DNA of 64,000 nt from Dolichospermum flos-aquae CCAP 1403/13F (GCF_012516395.1 NZ_CP051206.1:496001-560000); one strand, 5' to 3'; counted from the stretch's first letter, positions 36,500 through 47,019 are shown. Notes: a model not told the origin generated them from the sequence alone. Numbers and translations are program-made.

Positions 36500-38014
36500 T
36501 TACTGATCTTGAATGTATGGCTTGTCAATTTTAAGACAATTCGCTGCTTTTTGCAATTCCATACCTAAATATCCTGCATGATCTGGACGTATTGCTGGTA
36601 TTGCAGCACAAATTTCTTTGATCAATTTCAAAGGATTTTTCCCAGAATAGCAACCAACAATTTCTCCACTACCAGGAGTTGTATGTGTAACAACTATCTT
36701 TTCTTCTGCTATTTCTATTAAAAAATTACCTGCGGGATCATAGTAATCTAATTTTTTGCAGATTGCAGAATATTGTTCTTTAATTAGTTGTTCAGCATTA
36801 CCCCAAGTATCATCATAAATATGAGCAGACTGACTCAGAGTTATCAATGGTCCTAGCTTCAAATCATATTGAGAACGTTGACAAATCTCATTTCTAATAT
36901 GTTTTTGCAAAGACCTCAACCCCATTGCGTTAGCTGGCCAAGCTGCAAACATATCATTACTTCTAAGAACAGCAGTTAATGATAATTCGTTATCTACTAC
37001 TCTTAACCAAATATGATTCAAACAAGGACTACCACCTTTTTCATGATCTTTTACATCCCATAAAGTCATGACTGCACTAGCAGCATCAATTTCTCCAATT
37101 AATTTTTCAATTACCTGTTCAATTTGATCTCGTCCAAACCAAGAACGTAAACGTTGCCCATAGGTGTATTTTACTCCTTCTCGATTGGGTGCATCATCTA
37201 AAATTTGGGAAATATATTCTTCTAAGAAACTTCTATCAATTGGTAAATAATTGGGTTCGGGAAAATAGAAATCTTCAGGTTCTTCGGTGACAACTGCCAT
37301 TAAATCTATCAGTTCTTGCCATTTACCATCATAACCAGTTGGTCTGATTGTGCCAGTGGTTTTAATTCTGTGAATGATTTTTACCCAAGTTTCAGCAATA
37401 GTTTTGCCTTCAATTCTGTGTCCATAGCGTGTTCCTGGTAAAACGGTTGGTTCAATTGTAGTCATGGGAAATTCTACAGGCATTCCCCAAGGTGCTACTA
37501 TTTCTTTTTGGGCGTAATATTGAATTTTCTCGACAGCATCAGAAATTGATATAGCGTCTTGAATTTCTACGGAATGGCGTAATTTTTCCAAGGCATTGAT
37601 ATCAATATCAATATCAATATAACCAGGAATTTGAGAACGAATTACCCAAGATTTTCGCCCCGCATCACTAATATTTTCTTCCACACCATGACGGAAAAAA
37701 TCGCCTAAACATTGACAAGCACCGGCGTTTTTATCTTCTTTGGTGGCGTTAAGAATAACTAAATAGTGAACGTGGGGATTTAGTAACAAATTGCGAATTA
37801 GTAAGTTGATACCCCTGGTAGGTGAGTATAACTGCCCAATTACAGCATATTCGTTTGATTGTAGATGTTTAGCTACAGCTTGCTTCACCATCCACCCTGT
37901 AATCACTGCGGTTTGACCGCTACCATAAATCAATTGGTTTGGTTTGTGCTGGGCTGTGTAATAAAATTGGGTTAGTTGGCTACTCACTTGATTTACCAAA
38001 TTTTTAGATAGCAA
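36500..38014 (-). CDS. DUF4346 and thymidylate synthase-like fusion
   Basis: A 504-aa protein. Residues 1-170 match the DUF4346 region (MtrA-like; QLYSPTRGINLLIRNLLLNP, GACQCLGDFFRHG). From about 195 a thymidylate-synthase-like domain follows with YTYGQRLRSWFG, the active-site Cys in GSPCLNHIW (Cys 331) and the dUMP-binding RSNDMFAAWPANAMGLRS. It would methylate dUMP or a related pyrimidine nucleotide. It is the promoter-proximal gene of the deoxynucleotide cluster; its 5' side faces purM divergently across 125 bp. The pairing of the two domains is seen in other cyanobacteria as far as I recall. Confidence 0.82.
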   Translation of the reverse strand: MLSKNLVNQVSSQLTQFYYTAQHKPNQLIYGSGQTAVITGWMVKQAVAKHLQSNEYAVIGQLYSPTRGINLLIRNLLLNPHVHYLVILNATKEDKNAGACQCLGDFFRHGVEENISDAGRKSWVIRSQIPGYIDIDIDINALEKLRHSVEIQDAISISDAVEKIQYYAQKEIVAPWGMPVEFPMTTIEPTVLPGTRYGHRIEGKTIAETWVKIIHRIKTTGTIRPTGYDGKWQELIDLMAVVTEEPEDFYFPEPNYLPIDRSFLEEYISQILDDAPNREGVKYTYGQRLRSWFGRDQIEQVIEKLIGEIDAASAVMTLWDVKDHEKGGSPCLNHIWLRVVDNELSLTAVLRSNDMFAAWPANAMGLRSLQKHIRNEICQRSQYDLKLGPLITLSQSAHIYDDTWGNAEQLIKEQYSAICKKLDYYDPAGNFLIEIAEEKIVVTHTTPGSGEIVGCYSGKNPLKLIKEICAAIPAIRPDHAGYLGMELQKAANCLKIDKPYIQDQ

Positions 38015-38139
38015 TCTTTGATTATTTAGGATACAATGATTGATCGGGATTAATCACAAATTATCAAAAAAAGTCTTGAGTACATAATTTGTGTGATAAT
38101 AATAACCTAAATTATGAATTGATAACGGTGTAATTAGGC

Positions 38140-39165
38140 ATGGATTATCGGGATGCAGGCGTTGACGTTGAAGCGGGTAGAGCTTTTGTAGATCAAATTC
38201 GCAATTTGGTTCACAGCACCTTTAGAAAAGAGGTTTTGGGGGGACTGGGTGGCTTTGGTGGTTGCTTTCAACTCCCCACAGGTTACAAAGAACCGGTTTT
38301 GGTTTCGGGGACAGATGGTGTGGGGACAAAGCTGAAAATAGCTCAAATTCTCAATCGTCATGATACTGTGGGCATAGATTTGGTGGGGATGTGCGTTAAT
38401 GATGTGTTGACATCGGGTGCAGAACCGCTGTTTTTTCTAGATTATGTGGCTACAGGTAAGTTAGATAAGGAACAATTAACTCAGGTGGTAGCAGGAATCG
38501 CTACCGGTTGTAAATTAGCTGGTTCGGCTTTATTGGGGGGAGAAACGGCGGAAATGCCCGGTTTTTACCAAGTTGGTGAATACGATTTGGCGGGTTTTTG
38601 CGTGGGAATTGTGGAAAAGAGCCGAATGCTAGATGGTTCTCAGGTGCAAGTAGGTGACGTAGCTATCGGTTTAGCTAGTTCAGGTGTCCATAGCAATGGG
38701 TTGAGTCTAGTCAGAAAAATTGTCAGTGATGGTGGTTTTGCTTGGACTGATACCCCAGATTTATTAAATGGTGCATCTATTGGGGAAACTTGTCTCACTC
38801 CTACACGCATTTATGTAAAATCTGTTTTAGCTGCGTTGCAATCAGATTTAGAAATTCATGGCATGGCTCACATTACTGGTGGCGGTTTACCAGAAAATTT
38901 ACCAAGATGTTTAAGTAAGGGTCAAGGGATTAAAATGATCCCTGATAGTTGGACTATTCCTCCTGTCTTTCATTGGTTAGCTGCGGCTGGTTCTGTGGGT
39001 GCTGAGGCTATGTATAATACATTTAATATGGGTATTGGCTTTGTGTTATTAGTTCCACCCCAGCAAGCAGAACAGGTAATTACTCATTTTCAATCTCAGG
39101 ATATCTCCGCTAATATAATTGGTGAAGTTGTCACTGGAGCAGGTGAATTAGTCGGTTTGTTGTAA
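38140..39165 (+). CDS. purM: Phosphoribosylaminoimidazole synthetase PurM
   Basis: A 341-aa enzyme (FGAM cyclo-ligase, AIR synthetase) of purine synthesis. [20 protein letters not shown] opens it, with [10 protein letters not shown], the [13 protein letters not shown]-binding block, [17 protein letters not shown] and [12 protein letters not shown]. Full length, ATG at 38140. It is divergent from the thymidylate-synthase-like gene; the 125-bp gap must hold both promoters. Confidence 0.97.
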   Translation: MDYRDAGVDVEAGRAFVDQIRNLVHSTFRKEVLGGLGGFGGCFQLPTGYKEPVLVSGTDGVGTKLKIAQILNRHDTVGIDLVGMCVNDVLTSGAEPLFFLDYVATGKLDKEQLTQVVAGIATGCKLAGSALLGGETAEMPGFYQVGEYDLAGFCVGIVEKSRMLDGSQVQVGDVAIGLASSGVHSNGLSLVRKIVSDGGFAWTDTPDLLNGASIGETCLTPTRIYVKSVLAALQSDLEIHGMAHITGGGLPENLPRCLSKGQGIKMIPDSWTIPPVFHWLAAAGSVGAEAMYNTFNMGIGFVLLVPPQQAEQVITHFQSQDISANIIGEVVTGAGELVGLL

Positions 39166-39406
39166 CAATGGTGGTATACAGATAGAACCTATACGCAAAA
39201 TTCATATTTTCTTGATGGAAGTAATTAAAAATACTCATCGCCATCAGCGTTAATATTTGCTAACGTAGTCTTAACATATTGCAAAAATCAATTGGTGCAG
39301 TTGAGGAAGTATCTGTATTTACTGGTTAGTGGTATTGGTTATATCTCATTTATAAGTGTGGCGTGTTGGTGTTTTGAGAAAAATGTAATTTTCGTGTAGA
39401 GGGGTT

Positions 39407-40093
39407 ATGGTTATAAATTTTGCCCGGACTACTGTTTCTAAGGAACTACTAAAGCAAGTATTCCAACGCATTGATGCACAAAGTTGTCCCCAGTTATTTA
39501 ATTTTCATATGCACACGGTTCACTCGGATGGCAAACTAGAACCGGGTGATTTGATGAGTCAAGCGATCGCAATTGGCTTAAAAGGTCTAGCTATCACTGA
39601 TCATCACAGTATCAGTGGCTACCAAGCAGCCCTGGCTTGGTTGGAAGATTGGAAGTGGAGTAATTCTGATGCTCATGTTCCATATTTGTGGAGTGGTGCA
39701 GAAATTAATGCCAATCTGCTGGATAATGAAGTTCACATTCTGGCTTATGCTTTTGAGTCAGAACATCCCAGTATGAAGCCATACTTACAAAAAATTCCTA
39801 GTGTCGGCAAGGCTTATCAAGCAGTTAACGTGATTACAGCTATTCACGAAGCGGGAGGACTAGCGGTACTTGCTCACCCAGCCCGGTATAGGCGATCGCA
39901 TTTTGACCTCATTCCTGCGGCTGCGGGTGATGGTATTGATGGTGTTGAGACTTTCTACGCTTACAATAATCCTAAACCTTGGAAACCTAGTGTGGTGGAA
40001 ACTGAGGAAGTTCAACAATTAGCGGAAAAATTCGATTTATTTAGCACCTGTGGTACTGATTCGCACGGCTTGAATTTGCTGCATAGGTTGTAA
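39407..40093 (+). CDS. PHP-domain phosphoesterase
   Basis: A 228-aa PHP-family metal-dependent phosphoesterase. The metal motifs NFHMHTVHSDG, TDHHSI, and later LAHPARYRR and GTDSHG are all present. These proteins resemble the PHP domains of DNA polymerases and TrpH-like nucleotide phosphatases (5'-3' RNA/DNA exonuclease or pAp phosphatase). Complete, with a Shine-Dalgarno-like AGAGGGG before the ATG. STRRs and a dihydroorotase-like gene follow. Confidence 0.9.
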   Translation: MVINFARTTVSKELLKQVFQRIDAQSCPQLFNFHMHTVHSDGKLEPGDLMSQAIAIGLKGLAITDHHSISGYQAALAWLEDWKWSNSDAHVPYLWSGAEINANLLDNEVHILAYAFESEHPSMKPYLQKIPSVGKAYQAVNVITAIHEAGGLAVLAHPARYRRSHFDLIPAAAGDGIDGVETFYAYNNPKPWKPSVVETEEVQQLAEKFDLFSTCGTDSHGLNLLHRL

Positions 40094-40117
40094 ATCTGTA
40101 TTTACCTCTTTTAAACT

Positions 40118-40135
40118 CCTGGTTTACTAACCAGG
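40118..40135. terminator. Hairpin after the PHP gene, terminator candidate
   Basis: CCTGGTT-TACT-AACCAGG, a perfect 7-bp stem 25 bp after the PHP stop. No T-run follows, so it may be a processing or repeat hairpin instead. Confidence 0.55.
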
Positions 40136-40140
40136 GGAAG

Positions 40141-40282
40141 TAGGAGTAGGGGAGTAGGGGGAGTAGGGGGAGTAGGGGGAGTAGGGGGAGTGAAAAAGAA
40201 TTTTTCCCATGACCAATGACCAATGACCAATGACAACTGACAACTGACCAATGACAACTGACAACTGACCAATGACCAATGA
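40141..40282 (+). repeat. Two adjacent STRRs: (GGGGGAGTA)n, then (ATGACCA)n and relatives
   Basis: The first block (about 40141-40191) has a GGAGTAGGG period. The second (about 40209-40282) alternates ATGACCA and CAACTGA units and ends inside the start codon region of the dihydroorotase-like gene, supplying its ATG. Confidence 0.92.
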
Positions 40283-41550
40283 CTAAAGAACTATTAAAAC
40301 AAGTAAGAGTAATTGATCCTGTGCAGAAAACTGACACAGTAACAGATGTATTAATTATTGATGGTTATATTCAAGAGATCGTCCCACAAATTACAGATTT
40401 TAGTGCTGATACTTCTATTCGTGATTGTCAAGGCTTAATTCTTGGGGCTGGATTAGTTGATTTATATAGTCATTCAGGCGAACCGGGATTTGAAGAACGA
40501 GAAACTTTAAGTTCTTTATTACAAGCTGCTGCTGCTGGTGGTTTTACTAGAGTTGGTGTTTTACCAGATACATCACCACCCATTGATAAACCTGCTTTAG
40601 TGACACAGTTACAGCAACAGCGAGATAGAGGAAAAGCTTCTCCCCATTTGCACATCTGGGGGGCAATTACCTTGGATTTAGCAGGTAAACAATTAACAGA
40701 GGTAGCAGATTTAGCCGCAGCGGGGGTTGTGGGTTTTACTGATGCTAAACCTTGGGACAATTTGGGGATAGTCAGACGGGTTTTGGAGTATCTGCAACCC
40801 TTTGGCAAACCGGTGGCTTTTTGGCCATGCGATCGCCATTTAGCCGCTAATGGTAGGATGCGAGAAGGTGCGGAAGCCTTGCGAATAGGTTTACCCCCGA
40901 TTCCAGCCAGTGCGGAAACAACGGCTATTGCCGCATTATTAGAATTAGTTGCGGATATTGGTACACCAGTCCACATTATGCGTGTTTCCACTGCTCGCAG
41001 TGTCGAATTAATTGCTCAAGCTAAAGCTCAAGGTGTGCCTGTTACCGCTAGTACCACATGGATGCACGTTTTACTAGATACAACAGCTATTAGAAGTTAT
41101 CACACATCCTTGCATTTAGATCCGCCCTTGGGAAATCACCAAGATATGCTATGCTTGCGGGAAGCGGTAAGAACAGGGGTAATAGATGCGATCGCTATTG
41201 ATCACGCACCTTATACTTATGAGGAGAAAGTTCAAGCCTTTGCCGAATCACCGCCGGGGGCAATTGGTTTAGAATTAGCATTACCCCTACTTTGGCAAAA
41301 TCTCGTAGCGACTGGGGAATTTACAGCTTTGGAATTATGGCGCGTTTTGAGTCATCAACCTGCGGCTTGTTTACAACAAGAAGTTAAAGCTATTCAACCT
41401 GGTGAAAAAGCCGAGTTAACTTTATTTAATCCTCTGCAAATTTGGCAGGTAAATAAGGCAAATCTTCAGACACTTGCTTATAATACTCCTTGGTTTGGTC
41501 AAGAAGTTACAGGTCGGGTTGTGCAAGTTTGGTGTAATACTAAATTGTAA
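40279..41550 (+). CDS. Dihydroorotase-like protein, metal ligands altered
   Basis: A 423-aa amidohydrolase-fold protein like cyanobacterial PyrC-type proteins. The usual first metal motif DxHxHxREPG reads DLYSHSGEPG (His to Tyr, Arg to Gly). The usual HVST His reads MRVST (Arg), and the DHAPH block reads DHAPYTYEEK. The active-site metal ligands are thus largely lost, so it may be an inactive or regulatory homologue of dihydroorotase rather than the pathway enzyme. The ATG at 40279 lies within an ATGACCA repeat, with no Shine-Dalgarno site. Confidence 0.78.
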   Translation: MTKELLKQVRVIDPVQKTDTVTDVLIIDGYIQEIVPQITDFSADTSIRDCQGLILGAGLVDLYSHSGEPGFEERETLSSLLQAAAAGGFTRVGVLPDTSPPIDKPALVTQLQQQRDRGKASPHLHIWGAITLDLAGKQLTEVADLAAAGVVGFTDAKPWDNLGIVRRVLEYLQPFGKPVAFWPCDRHLAANGRMREGAEALRIGLPPIPASAETTAIAALLELVADIGTPVHIMRVSTARSVELIAQAKAQGVPVTASTTWMHVLLDTTAIRSYHTSLHLDPPLGNHQDMLCLREAVRTGVIDAIAIDHAPYTYEEKVQAFAESPPGAIGLELALPLLWQNLVATGEFTALELWRVLSHQPAACLQQEVKAIQPGEKAELTLFNPLQIWQVNKANLQTLAYNTPWFGQEVTGRVVQVWCNTKL

Positions 41551-41680
41551 GATTTTAAGATTATTTGAACGCAGATGAACGCGGATAAACACAGATAAAT
41601 ATGAATGATGATTATTCTGTGCAGCTTTACATAAAGTTGGTATAATCTTATTTAGTATATCAGAACTATATTAATATTCC

Positions 41681-43117
41681 ATGTCTGATCTAATTCTGTT
41701 TTGGCATCGTCGAGATTTACGCATTTCTGATCATACGGGACTAGCTGCGGCTAGAGAAAAAAGTGCGAAGATTGTGGGTGTATTTTGTCTAGATCCCCAA
41801 ATTCTCGAAGGTGATGATATTGCCCCCGTTAGGGTAAAATATATGATTGGCTGTTTGCAATCTCTTCAGGAAAGATATCAGCAAGCGGGTAGTCAATTAT
41901 TAATTTTACAAAATGATCCTGTTATTGCAATTCCCAAATTAGCAGCAGCATTAAAAGCTAAAGCTGTATTTTGGAATTGGGATGTTGAACCTTATTCCCA
42001 AATAAGAGATTTAGCAGTAAGTGAGGCTTTGAAAGTTGAAGGAATTGAATTTCTTAACTATAATTGGGATCAATTATTGCACTCTCCAACGGAAATTTTT
42101 AGCGGTACAAAAACTCCCTATACTGTTTATACTCCTTTCTGGAAAAATTGGATTACTAAATCTAAAGCTAAACCTGTTAAAACTTTAGCAAATCTAGAGA
42201 ATTTAACAGCTAAAGAAGAAGAAATTGCTCAACAAGAGGGAACAGTTAATTTACCTGCTGCTGAAGATTTAGGTTTTATTTGGGATGCAGAATTAATAAT
42301 TTCTCCCGGAGAATTAGCAGCACAAGAAAAATTAGATAATTTTGCAAAATCTGCTATTAATGGATATCAAGAACAGCGGAATTTTCCCGCAATTCATGGT
42401 ACATCTCAATTAAGTGCAGCTTTGAAGTTTGGTGTTATTGGGATGAGAACTATTTGGCAAACTACTATAGAAGCCTTAGCAAATAGTAATAGTGAAGAAG
42501 TAAATGCCAGTATCCAAACATGGCAAAAAGAATTAGCATGGCGGGAATTTTTTCAACACGCTATGTACCATTTTCCAGCCTTAGCTAACGGTGCATATAG
42601 GGATACTTTTAAAACCTTCCCTTGGCAAAATAATGAAACATATTTTCAGGCTTGGTGTGAGGGCAAAACAGGTTATCCTATAGTTGACGCGGCTATGCGG
42701 CAATTAAATGAAACAGGCTGGATGCACAATAGATGTAGAATGATTGTTGCCAGTTTCTTGACTAAAGATTTAATTATTAATCCCCAATGGGGAGAAAAAT
42801 ATTTTATGCAGAAACTCATTGATGGTGATTTATCTGCTAATAATGGAGGTTGGCAATGGAGTGCTTCTAGTGGTATGGACTCCCAACCATTACGCATTTT
42901 TAACCCAGCTAGTCAAACCCAAAAATTTGATGCAGAAGCAGAGTATATTCGGCAATGGATACCAGAATTGCGTTATGTAGATCCAGAATATTTGGTAACT
43001 GGGAAAATTCCCCCGTTAGATTATTATGGAACAAATTATCCGCAACCAATTGTTGATCATAAACAACAGCAAGCTTTATTTAAGCAGTTATATCAGCAAC
43101 AAAAAGCTATTAGTTAA
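41681..43117 (+). CDS. phr: Deoxyribodipyrimidine photolyase
   Basis: A 478-aa DNA repair flavoprotein that splits UV-induced pyrimidine dimers using light. The N-terminal antenna domain begins [20 protein letters not shown]. The C-terminal FAD domain carries [35 protein letters not shown] and [18 protein letters not shown], the CPD photolyase signature. Full length. AT-rich promoter region upstream, with a GCAGATGAACGCGGATAAAC-type short repeat at about 41568. No operon partners. Confidence 0.97.
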   Translation: MSDLILFWHRRDLRISDHTGLAAAREKSAKIVGVFCLDPQILEGDDIAPVRVKYMIGCLQSLQERYQQAGSQLLILQNDPVIAIPKLAAALKAKAVFWNWDVEPYSQIRDLAVSEALKVEGIEFLNYNWDQLLHSPTEIFSGTKTPYTVYTPFWKNWITKSKAKPVKTLANLENLTAKEEEIAQQEGTVNLPAAEDLGFIWDAELIISPGELAAQEKLDNFAKSAINGYQEQRNFPAIHGTSQLSAALKFGVIGMRTIWQTTIEALANSNSEEVNASIQTWQKELAWREFFQHAMYHFPALANGAYRDTFKTFPWQNNETYFQAWCEGKTGYPIVDAAMRQLNETGWMHNRCRMIVASFLTKDLIINPQWGEKYFMQKLIDGDLSANNGGWQWSASSGMDSQPLRIFNPASQTQKFDAEAEYIRQWIPELRYVDPEYLVTGKIPPLDYYGTNYPQPIVDHKQQQALFKQLYQQQKAIS

Positions 43118-43242
43118 TTAACAAGTAGTCTGTCAAAGACATTTTAACGGTTAATGGTTCTATTCTTGCTCACCCTGCTTGCCTTCATCCGTCATTTTTG
43201 GATTGATAGACTACTAGGAGAAGTTGGATTAATAATTATTCC

Positions 43243-45060
43243 CTATTCAATTTTGAAGTTAACGGGTAAACGAGTATAAATCCCTTGAGGATCATTCATT
43301 GTTTGTAAAGTTTTTATTTCCTGTTGTAATTTTCCCAATTCATTTATGAGGGGGTTGGAATTTTTAGTTTGGGTTTTTTCTATTCCTAGTTTGGCTTTTG
43401 TTTCATCTAATTTTTTACCAAATAAGCGTTCTGGAAATGTACTAACTCTGGGATATTCTTGTATTTCCCAATCAGTTCCTAATTTTGCTTGTTTAGCTGC
43501 ATATTCAATGGCTACATTTAAACCACCAATTTCATCAACTAGACCGATTTGTTTGGCTGCTGTTCCTGACCAAACTCTTCCTTGGGCGATTTCTGCTACT
43601 TTTGCAGTTGGGATTTTCCGTCCTTGGGAAACTTTCTCCAAGAATAGGTTATAAATGCGGTTAACACTGCGTTGATAAACTGCTAATTCTTGAGGTGATT
43701 TAGGACGGGAAATGGTTTGTTGATCTGCATATTGAGCCGTTTTAACTGTATCCCAAGTTATGCCATTATTATTGCCCAATTTTTGACCATTAAATAATAC
43801 GCCAAAAACACCAATAGAACCTGTAATTGTGTTAGCTTGGGCAAAAATGCGGTTGGAATCACTAGCAATCCAATAACCACCGGAAGCAGCCACATCTCCC
43901 ATGGAAACGATGACGGGTTTAATTTGACGAGTTAATTTGATTTCTCGCTGCATGATTTCGGCTGCGGTAGCACTACCACCAGGGCTATTAATTCTTAAAA
44001 CTACTGCTTTTATTTGATTATTTTGCCTAATTTTTGAGAATATTTTTGCAAAGTTATCACCGCCAATTTGTCCTTCGTCACCGCTACCGTTGACTATTTC
44101 TCCTTCTGCATAAACAATGGCAATTTTATGATCTGAATCTAAGGATTTTCCAGGAACTTCTGCATAATTACTCAAGCTGATTTTTGTGAATGTTTTATCT
44201 TTTTCACTGTTACCAGTTAATTTTTTCAAATCAGTAAATACTTTATCTTCGTAAGCAATTGTATCTACTAAACCATTAGATTTAGCTGCTGTGGGTTCTA
44301 AAATTGGTTGACTATTAGCGATCGCTTGCAATTTTTGGGGTAGAATGTTTCTACTTGTACCCACAGATTTCCGCCACTCTCCCCACACATCATCTAACAA
44401 TTTCTGCGTTTGTTCTCGGTTCTCTGGGCTGAGTTTATTGAGGATTAACGGTTCTACTGCACCCTTAAATTTACCCACCCGCACAATCTGCACCCCAACA
44501 CCGTATTTTTCAAATGCCCCCGCTAAGAACATTGGTTGTGAACTTAAACCGTTGATTTCCATTGCTCCCATAGGATTAACTATAACTTGATTGGCTACAG
44601 AACTTAAATAATATTCTTTTTCACTCCAATCTGTACTATAAGCAATTATTTTTTTACCAGTTTTACGGAATTTTTCTAATGCTTGACGAATTTCTTTCAA
44701 GGAAGCATAACCAACTGCACTATTAGCATTAGTTCCATCTATATAAACACCCACAATATTTTGATCACGTCCGGCTTTATCTAAGGTTTCCACAACTTTC
44801 CGCAATGTGATGTTATTTTCTTCAACACCGCTAAAAGTTTTTTGCAATAATTGACTGGAATTAGGTTCACTATCGGTGATATTCATAGACAAGTCGAAAA
44901 CTAAAACTGACTTATCTTTCACTGTTGGGGTTGAACTTTGAGAACTAGCAACCGCAATTAATATTAATAAGAATCCCACTGTGCTGACTCCAGAGAAAAT
45001 TGTCAGTCCTAGTAAACTGCCAATTAAACTTGCTAAGGTTTGTTTAAGAAAATTATTCAT
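43243..45060 (-). CDS. sppA: Signal peptide peptidase SppA, 67-kDa type
   Basis: A 605-aa membrane protease that degrades cleaved signal peptides. One N-terminal membrane span (LIGSLLGLTIFSGVSTVGFL) precedes two tandem SppA domains. The catalytic Lys is in RVGKFKGAVEPL of the first domain. The Ser is in the second domain, in SMGDVAASGGYWIA, followed by NTITGSIGVFGV. Complete. Cyanobacterial SppA is also linked to light acclimation, by family knowledge. The gene starts next to STRR and MITE copies that would occupy its upstream region. Confidence 0.95.
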   Translation of the reverse strand: MNNFLKQTLASLIGSLLGLTIFSGVSTVGFLLILIAVASSQSSTPTVKDKSVLVFDLSMNITDSEPNSSQLLQKTFSGVEENNITLRKVVETLDKAGRDQNIVGVYIDGTNANSAVGYASLKEIRQALEKFRKTGKKIIAYSTDWSEKEYYLSSVANQVIVNPMGAMEINGLSSQPMFLAGAFEKYGVGVQIVRVGKFKGAVEPLILNKLSPENREQTQKLLDDVWGEWRKSVGTSRNILPQKLQAIANSQPILEPTAAKSNGLVDTIAYEDKVFTDLKKLTGNSEKDKTFTKISLSNYAEVPGKSLDSDHKIAIVYAEGEIVNGSGDEGQIGGDNFAKIFSKIRQNNQIKAVVLRINSPGGSATAAEIMQREIKLTRQIKPVIVSMGDVAASGGYWIASDSNRIFAQANTITGSIGVFGVLFNGQKLGNNNGITWDTVKTAQYADQQTISRPKSPQELAVYQRSVNRIYNLFLEKVSQGRKIPTAKVAEIAQGRVWSGTAAKQIGLVDEIGGLNVAIEYAAKQAKLGTDWEIQEYPRVSTFPERLFGKKLDETKAKLGIEKTQTKNSNPLINELGKLQQEIKTLQTMNDPQGIYTRLPVNFKIE

Positions 45061-45094
45061 TGGTTATTTATAAGTCAGTTGTTAGTTGTTAGTA

Positions 45095-45161
45095 GGGGCG
45101 AAGCATTTGGAAGATAAATTATCGGTCATTGCCAAAAATAGTTCTCCAAATGCTTCGCCCG
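45095..45161 (+). mobile_element. 67-bp MITE, family A, copy 3
   Basis: It is identical in ends and core to copy 1 and bounded by TA, inside GTTGTTA tandem repeats between sppA and idi2. It forms a tandem pair with copy 4, with a 21-bp spacer. Confidence 0.9.
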
Positions 45162-45182
45162 TACAGTTGTTAGTTGTTAGTA

Positions 45183-45249
45183 GGGGCGAAGCATTTGGAA
45201 GATAAATTATCGGTCATTGCCAAAAATAGTTCTCCAAATGCTTCGCCCG
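45183..45249 (+). mobile_element. 67-bp MITE, family A, copy 4
   Basis: Second member of the tandem pair, same orientation. The end of idi2 runs into the STRR that follows. Confidence 0.9.
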
Positions 45250-45264
45250 TACAGTTGTTAGTTG

Positions 45265-46320
45265 TTAGTTGTAAATTATTAACTGTAAATTTTGAGATTG
45301 TTTTAATTTATACAGATTGATGTTAGCAGTGCAAAATAAGACGGTGGTGATTTCGGCAATTAATACCTCTGTCAATTCTACTACAGCCGCTTCCGATACT
45401 GCTGCTGCTTTGAGAAAGGGCATTGCTAAACCAGCAATATCAGCCCCTAAAGCGATCGCTTTAGCCACATCTAAACCATTGCGTAAGCCCCCAGATGCAA
45501 TTAAGGGAACATCGGGATCATGCTCCCGAATACTGGCAATACAATCGGCTGTGGGTATCCCCCAGTCCCCAAATGTTTGCCCCAAACGCCGCTGTAAGAC
45601 AGTTTCTGCCCGTTCACTTTCAACCATTGCCCAAGACGTACCACCAGCGCCAGCCACATCAATAGCTTGCACTCCCACAGCTATCAATTTTTCTGCCATA
45701 GTTGCAGAAATTCCATTACCTACTTCTTTGGCAATTACGGGAACTGGTAAGTTATTGCACAAGTTAGATATTTTGTCAAGTAATCCATGAAAGTTAGTAT
45801 CACCCCTGGGTTGAATGAATTCCTGCAAAGGGTTAATATGTAAAATCAAAGCATCGGCTTCCACCAGATCAATAATTCGCAAACATTCATCAATACCATA
45901 ATCATAATTAAGCTGTACCGCGCCTAAATTAGCAAAGAGGAGAATATCCGGCGCATATTTACGAACAGCAAAGGTATTTGCAACTTGGGGTTTTTCCACT
46001 GCCACTCTTACAGATCCTACACCCATTGCTAATTTGTATTCTTGGGCAACTTCGGCTAGACGACGGTTAATAATTCCCGCTGGTTCTGTACCTCCCGTCA
46101 TGGAGGAAATTAACAAAGGTGCATGGAGATATTTTCCCAAAAATGTCGTACTCACATCAATATCTTTACCATCAATTTCTGGTAAACAAGTATGGGTAAA
46201 GCGATATTTTTCTAACCCAGTGGTAATTACTGGAGATTGGACATTATCTTCTAAACAGATGCGGATATGATCTGCTTTGCGATTTTGGGTTTGGGCTGAG
46301 GTGTTAATAGGAGCGTTCAC
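45265..46320 (-). CDS. fni: Type 2 isopentenyl-diphosphate isomerase
   Basis: A 351-aa FMN- and NADPH-dependent enzyme that interconverts IPP and DMAPP for isoprenoid synthesis. [35 protein letters not shown], the GVGSVRVA block, [12 protein letters not shown] and [20 protein letters not shown] are present. The last ten residues ([10 protein letters not shown]) read through STRR sequence, so the C-terminal tail is probably new compared with homologues. ATG at 46320, purE upstream on the same strand with a 27-bp gap. Confidence 0.96.
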   Translation of the reverse strand: MNAPINTSAQTQNRKADHIRICLEDNVQSPVITTGLEKYRFTHTCLPEIDGKDIDVSTTFLGKYLHAPLLISSMTGGTEPAGIINRRLAEVAQEYKLAMGVGSVRVAVEKPQVANTFAVRKYAPDILLFANLGAVQLNYDYGIDECLRIIDLVEADALILHINPLQEFIQPRGDTNFHGLLDKISNLCNNLPVPVIAKEVGNGISATMAEKLIAVGVQAIDVAGAGGTSWAMVESERAETVLQRRLGQTFGDWGIPTADCIASIREHDPDVPLIASGGLRNGLDVAKAIALGADIAGLAMPFLKAAAVSEAAVVELTEVLIAEITTVLFCTANINLYKLKQSQNLQLIIYN

Positions 46321-46347
46321 GGCTTATATATGAAATCATGTTAATAT

Positions 46348-46860
46348 CTATTGTTGCAAATATTTTTCATATCCAAACTGATCTAGTTTAGCTTGCTTTT
46401 CCATGACCATATTACAAAGACTTTGGCGATAAACTTGCACTTTTTCGAGTAATTCTGGTTGGTGAGTAGCAAGAATTTGTACAGCTAAAAGTCCAGCATT
46501 TTTAGAATTCCCAATAGCGACAGTGGCAACAGGTATTCCTGCTGGCATTTGCACTATAGAATATAAAGAATCCACACCTTGTAAATTTCGAGTAGCGACG
46601 GGAACACCAATAACAGGTAAAGGAGTTAAAGATGCTACCATACCAGGAAGATGTGCCGCACCACCTGCACCAGCAATAATTACCTTGATACCGCGTTGAT
46701 GTGCAGTTTTAGCATATTCAAACATTCGTTCTGGGGTACGATGGGCAGAGACAATGGCAACTTCAACTACAATACCAAATTCTTCGCAAATAGCGATCGC
46801 ATCCTTCATTGTAGGCAAATCGGAATCACTACCCATGATAATACCAACTTCGAGACTCAT
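46348..46860 (-). CDS. purE: 5-(carboxyamino)imidazole ribonucleotide mutase PurE
   Basis: A 170-aa purine pathway enzyme converting N5-CAIR to [51 protein letters not shown] and [10 protein letters not shown] are the PurE motifs. The ATG at 46860 ([10 protein letters not shown]) is preferred; the longer frame from 46941 reads STRR sequence. It is divergent from nagA, with the promoter region occupied by MITE copy 5. Confidence 0.96.
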   Translation of the reverse strand: MSLEVGIIMGSDSDLPTMKDAIAICEEFGIVVEVAIVSAHRTPERMFEYAKTAHQRGIKVIIAGAGGAAHLPGMVASLTPLPVIGVPVATRNLQGVDSLYSIVQMPAGIPVATVAIGNSKNAGLLAVQILATHQPELLEKVQVYRQSLCNMVMEKQAKLDQFGYEKYLQQ

Positions 46861-46908
46861 ATAATTTAGGGACTGGGGATTGGGGACTGGGAACAACTGA
46901 CCACTGTA

Positions 46909-46975
46909 CGGGCGAAGCATTTGGAGAACTATTTTTGGCAATGACCGATAATTTATCTTCCAAATGCTTCGCCCC
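46909..46975 (-). mobile_element. 67-bp MITE, family A, copy 5
   Basis: Inverted copy: it starts CGGGCGAAGCATTTGGAG and ends CCAAATGCTTCGCCCC, bounded by TA. It lies in the 160-bp divergent promoter region between purE and nagA, within CTGACCACTGA-type STRR. Confidence 0.9.
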
Positions 46976-47019
46976 TACTGACCACTGACCACTGACAACG
47001 AACAACTGACAAAAATACC

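Noticed and set aside
39166-39406. Gap between purM and the PHP gene, considered for a tRNA or riboswitch
   Set aside because: No cloverleaf, conserved riboswitch core or terminator was found on reading both strands.
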